8,388 nucleotides of DNA, from NCBI GenBank assembly GCA_050698355.1, contig JBOHBN010000135.1, positions 1 through 8,388 on the forward strand, read 5' to 3'. This DNA is from JBOHBN01 sp050698355 (GTDB taxonomy: Bacteria; Actinomycetota; Actinomycetes; Streptosporangiales; WHST01). The stretch's first letter is position 1; each line of letters opens with the position of its first letter. The position numbers were made by a program, and so were the translations under genes. This document shows positions 7,249 to 8,388 of this stretch, piece after piece. A model generated the notes under the pieces. It saw only the letters and a list, made by a program, of their open reading frames with translations. It was not told where the DNA came from and did not search any database.

Positions 7249-7292
7249 TTGTCAGTGTGTGGTTGACCTATAGCTCAACCACACACTGACAA
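7249..7292. terminator. Perfect 18-bp inverted repeat between convergent genes
   Basis: TTGTCAGTGTGTGGTTGA (7249-7266) and its exact complement (7275-7292) flank an 8-nt loop, CCTATAGC. It lies 10 bp after the efeB stop and 7 bp before the stop of the convergent PHP gene, the right place for a bidirectional terminator. No T-run follows the stem on either strand, and the stem is AT-richer than its surroundings, so it is either a U-less actinobacterial terminator or a palindromic intergenic element doing that job. Confidence 0.75.
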
Positions 7293-7299
7293 GGCGGCG

Positions 7300-8121
7300 T
7301 CAGCGGCGCCAGAAGTCGTAGCGGTCGCGGCCGGGCCGGAAGCCCGCCTGCTCCACGACGTCGGTGGCGAGCTCGAACCTGTCACCGACGCGGCCCGGCG
7401 CGTGGGTGTCGCTGCCGAACGAGACCGCCTCGCCGCCCTCGTCGTACCACCAGCGGACGAGCTCCGCGGACGCCAGCGGGCTCTTGGTGTTGACCTCCAG
7501 CGCGCGGCCGGTACGAGCGAGCGCGCGAAAGACCGCGCGGTACTCGTCCTCGTAGTCGCGTTCGTCGTACGGAGGGCCGGCGCCCGGCCAGTAGCGGCGC
7601 GGGTAGTCGACGTGCGCGAGCACCCCGAACACGTCGCTGCCCTCGATCAGCCGCACCACCTCGGCGAAGTACCGGCGCATCACATCGCCGGACGGAAGAG
7701 TGCCGAGCAGCTGCTGCGGGTCGACCAGCTTGCCCTCGTGCTCAATCGAGTGCAGCGAGCCGAGCACCCGGTCGAACGTACCCGCCTTCAACACCCGGCT
7801 GACGCTGCCCGCGAACAGGTGCGCCTCGCCGGTCTCGATGCCGGTCACCACACGCAGTTCGGGAAAGCGCTCGCGGCACCGTTGCACGCTCGCCTGGTAG
7901 CCCTCGACGTCCAGGGGCTGCACGCGGGTGCGCGTGATCGCCGGGTCGCCCGGCGGGATGTGGTCGCCCTCGCCCCACTCGGTGAAATCGACGTGCTCGG
8001 TGAACGCCACCGCGGGTAGCCCGATCGCGACGGCGCGCTCGCACGTGCGTTCCATCGAGCCGGAGTGGACAGCGTCGTACGACCACTGGGAGTGGACGTG
8101 GTTGTCGGGAGGGAGCAACAT
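7300..8121 (-). CDS. PHP-domain phosphoesterase, HisK-type histidinol-phosphatase-like
   Basis: 273-residue metal-dependent PHP phosphoesterase, cytoplasmic. Resemblance is to the HisK type of histidinol-phosphatase (histidinol phosphate to histidinol in histidine synthesis), but no histidine genes are nearby, so the substrate is uncertain. The full set of PHP metal-site residues is visible: His8 and His10 (DNHVHSQWS), His43 (TEHVDF), Glu96 (GIETGEA), His124 (LGSLHSIE), His170 (LAHVDYP), and Asp238 and His240 (FGSDTHAP). Length matches the family (about 260-280). The start is tightly bounded: the codon immediately before the ATG at 8121 is an in-frame TAG, and His8 comes seven residues later. 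No good Shine-Dalgarno precedes it, so it may be leaderless or weakly translated. Convergent with efeB. Confidence 0.9.
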   Translation of the reverse strand: MLLPPDNHVHSQWSYDAVHSGSMERTCERAVAIGLPAVAFTEHVDFTEWGEGDHIPPGDPAITRTRVQPLDVEGYQASVQRCRERFPELRVVTGIETGEAHLFAGSVSRVLKAGTFDRVLGSLHSIEHEGKLVDPQQLLGTLPSGDVMRRYFAEVVRLIEGSDVFGVLAHVDYPRRYWPGAGPPYDERDYEDEYRAVFRALARTGRALEVNTKSPLASAELVRWWYDEGGEAVSFGSDTHAPGRVGDRFELATDVVEQAGFRPGRDRYDFWRR

Positions 8122-8154
8122 CTACTTCATGCTCGCACACGCGCGTCGCGCCCT

Positions 8155-8214
8155 CCCGGTGATCATGAAAGCTTGTCGTAGCTATAGCAGCGAAGATCCT
8201 TCATGATCACCGGG
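8155..8214. repeat. Long inverted repeat (15-bp perfect arms, 30-bp spacer)
   Basis: CCCGGTGATCATGAA (8155-8169) is repeated as its exact complement at 8200-8214. The 30-bp spacer has a palindromic centre GCTATAGC (8181-8188) with partial CTT/AAG pairing around it, so the whole element can form a long interrupted hairpin. It lies 33 bp upstream of the PHP gene start. Roles possible: operator or 5'-UTR structure for that gene, a terminator for transcription arriving from the right, or one copy of a dispersed intergenic palindrome. The sequence does not decide. Confidence 0.8.
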
Positions 8215-8226
8215 ATAAAGCAGCGA

Positions 8227-8388
8227 GTGCCCCCGGTGGCGCAGTACGAGAACCCACATTGCGGTCACGTGATTGCGAACCGTGCCCCCGGTGGCGCAGT
8301 ACGAGAACCCACATTGCGGTCACGTGATTGCGAACCGTGCCCCCGGTGGCGCAGTACGAGAACCCACATTGCGGTCACGTGATTGCGA
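8227..8388. repeat. 55-bp tandem repeat array, running off the window
   Basis: Three head-to-tail copies of a 55-bp unit starting GTGCCCCCGGTGGCGCAGTA and ending GATTGCGAACC: 8227-8281, 8282-8336 and 8337-8388 (52 of 55 bases, cut by the edge). There is no mismatch between copies. The left boundary is sharp: the base before copy 1 is A, not the C ending the unit. Each unit contains the 8-bp palindrome TCACGTGA flanked on both sides by TTGCG. Because 55 is not a multiple of 3 and the unit holds TGA on both strands, no frame can stay open through the array, so it is non-coding. Not CRISPR: there are no variable spacers. In size it resembles minisatellites such as mycobacterial MIRUs, but no homology is claimed. 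Confidence 0.93.

Noticed and set aside
7928..8206. 92-codon plus-strand open frame over the PHP start and the palindrome
   Set aside because: It is antisense to the conserved PHP N-terminus, runs into the inverted repeat, and has no recognisable product.
8227..8388. CRISPR array
   Set aside because: The whole 55-bp period is identical between copies, so there are no distinct spacers; no cas gene is in the window.

Overview
The window is high-GC DNA with dense, strongly GC3-biased genes, and it reads as an actinobacterial chromosome. Supporting signs are a DtxR/IdeR-type iron box, lipoproteins with Ala/Thr/Gly-rich signal peptides, a twin-arginine-exported DyP peroxidase, and a cobalamin riboswitch in front of metE. 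Nothing in the sequence fixes the genus.

Layout: on the minus strand, the 5' end of a Mn/Fe superoxide dismutase gene (1-278, cut by the window edge) lies 57 nt downstream of metE (336-2651), the B12-independent methionine synthase. The 492-bp gap to the right of metE has no gene. It holds a cobalamin riboswitch (about 2778-2965) reading into metE, an expression-platform region with a possible Shine-Dalgarno-masking hairpin, and a divergent promoter region. On the plus strand follow a small lipoprotein (3144-3773, DUF6318-like) and then the iron-uptake operon efeU-efeO-efeB (3880-7238), headed by a nearly perfect iron box (3826-3844). A perfect 18-bp inverted repeat (7249-7292) separates efeB from a convergent PHP-family phosphatase gene (7300-8121, minus).

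The last 267 bp (8122-8388) contain no gene. They hold a second long inverted repeat (8155-8214) and the start of a 55-bp tandem repeat array, with three copies visible and identical, running off the right edge.

How the parts fit: MetE makes methionine without B12 and should be switched off by the riboswitch when cobalamin is plentiful. EfeUOB imports iron across the membrane (DyP peroxidase EfeB, lipoprotein EfeO, permease EfeU) and should be repressed by an IdeR/DtxR regulator when iron is sufficient. SOD limits superoxide damage. The region is mostly housekeeping metal, redox and methionine metabolism. The least explained parts are the tandem array and the two palindromic elements flanking the PHP gene.
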